5,397 nt of DNA from Deltaproteobacteria bacterium (GTDB lineage: Bacteria > Desulfobacterota > Binatia > UBA9968), in contig JACPFE010000308.1 in NCBI GenBank assembly GCA_016183145.1, positions 1 through 5,397 of the forward strand, written 5' to 3'. This document shows, one piece after another, positions 4,637 to 5,397 of this stretch. Numbering within the stretch: the stretch's first letter is position 1; every line of letters begins with the position of its first letter. The translations under genes were made by a program, and so were the position numbers. A model generated the notes under the pieces. That model had not been told where the DNA came from and did no database searches. It saw nothing but the letters and a program-made list of their open reading frames with translations.

Positions 4637-5397
4637 TCACCGCGCCTTGATTCCCAGCTCCGATTGGGCCTCGCGCAGAAACGTCAAGTCCACGACTTCG
4701 CCGGGAGCCACCTCGCGCGTGATTTTAGCACCGCGCCGCGCTTGATCGATGACGAGCTTGAGCCCATCCTCCGGCACGGCGCCGTCGGCGTTAAATAAAT
4801 TTCTCAGCGCATCATAAGAAGCGTAGGCAAAGTCCCGCTCGACCTTGCCCCAATCGACCAGCGTGCGCACCGCCTCATCGCGATTGTCGCGGATGAACCG
4901 GTTGGCGCGAATCGTCGCTTTGATCGCTCTTCGAATCTCATCGGGCTTCTCCTTGATTTTTCTCATGTGCGTACCGAGGCCGAGATAGGGAAAGCTGAAC
5001 AACTCATAAGCGCGCGCTAGGATATTGTAACCTTGTTTTTCCATCTGCGCGTCGGCGGGCGGCGAAATCACGATCACATCGACGACGCGCTGCTTGAGCG
5101 CGGTAAGGCGCGCGGCATCGGACCCCAGGGCGAGCACTTTGATCTCTTTCTCGGGATCGATGCCGACCTGTTTGAGCATCAGGCGCGCGCCGAGGTCGGG
5201 AGTCGCGCCAAAGCTGCTGATGCCCAGAGTTTTCCCTTTGAGATCCTTGAGCGATTTGAATTCCGGCTGCGCGATCAGCGTCATCGGCCAATTATCGAGA
5301 TAACCGGCGACGATCCGCACCGGCAGCCCCGCGATGGCCCCGCCGACCACCGCGCCGAAAAGCTGGCAGTAGTCGATGTCGCCGGTGGCCAGCGCTG
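4637..5397 (-). CDS. ABC transporter substrate-binding protein, NMT1/THI5-like (5' end outside window)
   Basis: The frame stays open to the window edge, reading ALATGDIDYCQLFGAVVGG before the GTG at 5350, so that GTG is internal and not the start. 252 residues are visible; compared with about 330 for the family, the signal peptide and first strand-helix unit (roughly 70-90 residues) are missing. Family blocks present include the ATGDIDY ligand-domain loop, GLPVRIVAGY, LKGKTLGISSFGA at the domain crossover, SDAARLTALKQRVVDVIVISPP, and the C-terminal VVDLTFLREAQSELG. It shares the pattern LKGK-x-x-GIS-x-FGA and the ARL/ARV...SPP block with the binding protein at 505-1503, so the two are paralogues, but they are clearly diverged elsewhere. 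It would be periplasmic and feed an ABC importer whose other subunits are not in view. Ligand unknown. Its stop is 271 bp upstream of the CDGSH start on the same strand. Confidence 0.9.
   Translation of the reverse strand, partial: ALATGDIDYCQLFGAVVGGAIAGLPVRIVAGYLDNWPMTLIAQPEFKSLKDLKGKTLGISSFGATPDLGARLMLKQVGIDPEKEIKVLALGSDAARLTALKQRVVDVIVISPPADAQMEKQGYNILARAYELFSFPYLGLGTHMRKIKEKPDEIRRAIKATIRANRFIRDNRDEAVRTLVDWGKVERDFAYASYDALRNLFNADGAVPEDGLKLVIDQARRGAKITREVAPGEVVDLTFLREAQSELGIKAR

Overview
This 5.4-kb window looks like chromosomal DNA of an uncultured, moderately GC-rich Gram-negative-type bacterium. The combination of NMT1/THI5-like periplasmic binding proteins without cognate transporter subunits, a UbiD-family decarboxylase, and intergenic regions full of palindromic repeats resembles metagenomic soil or sediment lineages once filed under 'Deltaproteobacteria' (Binatota-like), Rokubacteria or Tectomicrobia. 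This placement is an inference from gene style; the window has no rRNA or marker gene to fix it.

Layout. (1) 2-409 (+): the C-terminal end of a superfamily 2 helicase, cut by the window edge. (2) 505-1503 (-): a complete secreted ABC-type substrate-binding protein, converging on the helicase. (3) 1504-1814: a 311-bp divergent intergenic region with an inverted pair of 'TGTCATTCTGAGCG' repeats. (4) 1815-3281 (+): a full-length UbiD-family prenyl-FMN-dependent decarboxylase with all catalytic and metal ligands in place. (5) 3282-3535: a convergent intergenic region with a second, unrelated inverted repeat pair. (6) 3536-3922 (-): a small single-domain cupin with unusual metal-ligand positions. 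(7) 3923-4092: a composite repeat made of a perfect GC-rich palindrome flanked by oppositely oriented 9-bp tandem units. (8) 4093-4365 (-): a 90-aa protein with two CDGSH [2Fe-2S] motifs. (9) 4366-4636: two more C-rich hairpins as an inverted pair. (10) 4637-5397 (-): a second NMT1/THI5-like binding protein, whose N terminus lies outside the window.

How the genes may work together. The two binding proteins are paralogous in fold and motifs and would capture a small organic ligand in the periplasm. UbiD enzymes remove or add CO2 on aromatic or unsaturated acids. A role in uptake and decarboxylation of an aromatic-type acid is plausible but unproven: there is no permease, ATPase or UbiX flavin prenyltransferase here, and gaps of 170-311 bp argue against one tight operon. 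The cupin, CDGSH protein and second binding protein share the minus strand and could be loosely co-transcribed.

I did not find a convincing new multi-gene system. The most unusual content is between the genes: at least three families of palindromic or inverted repeats occupy the larger intergenic gaps, and the C-rich hairpin family occurs three times around the CDGSH gene.
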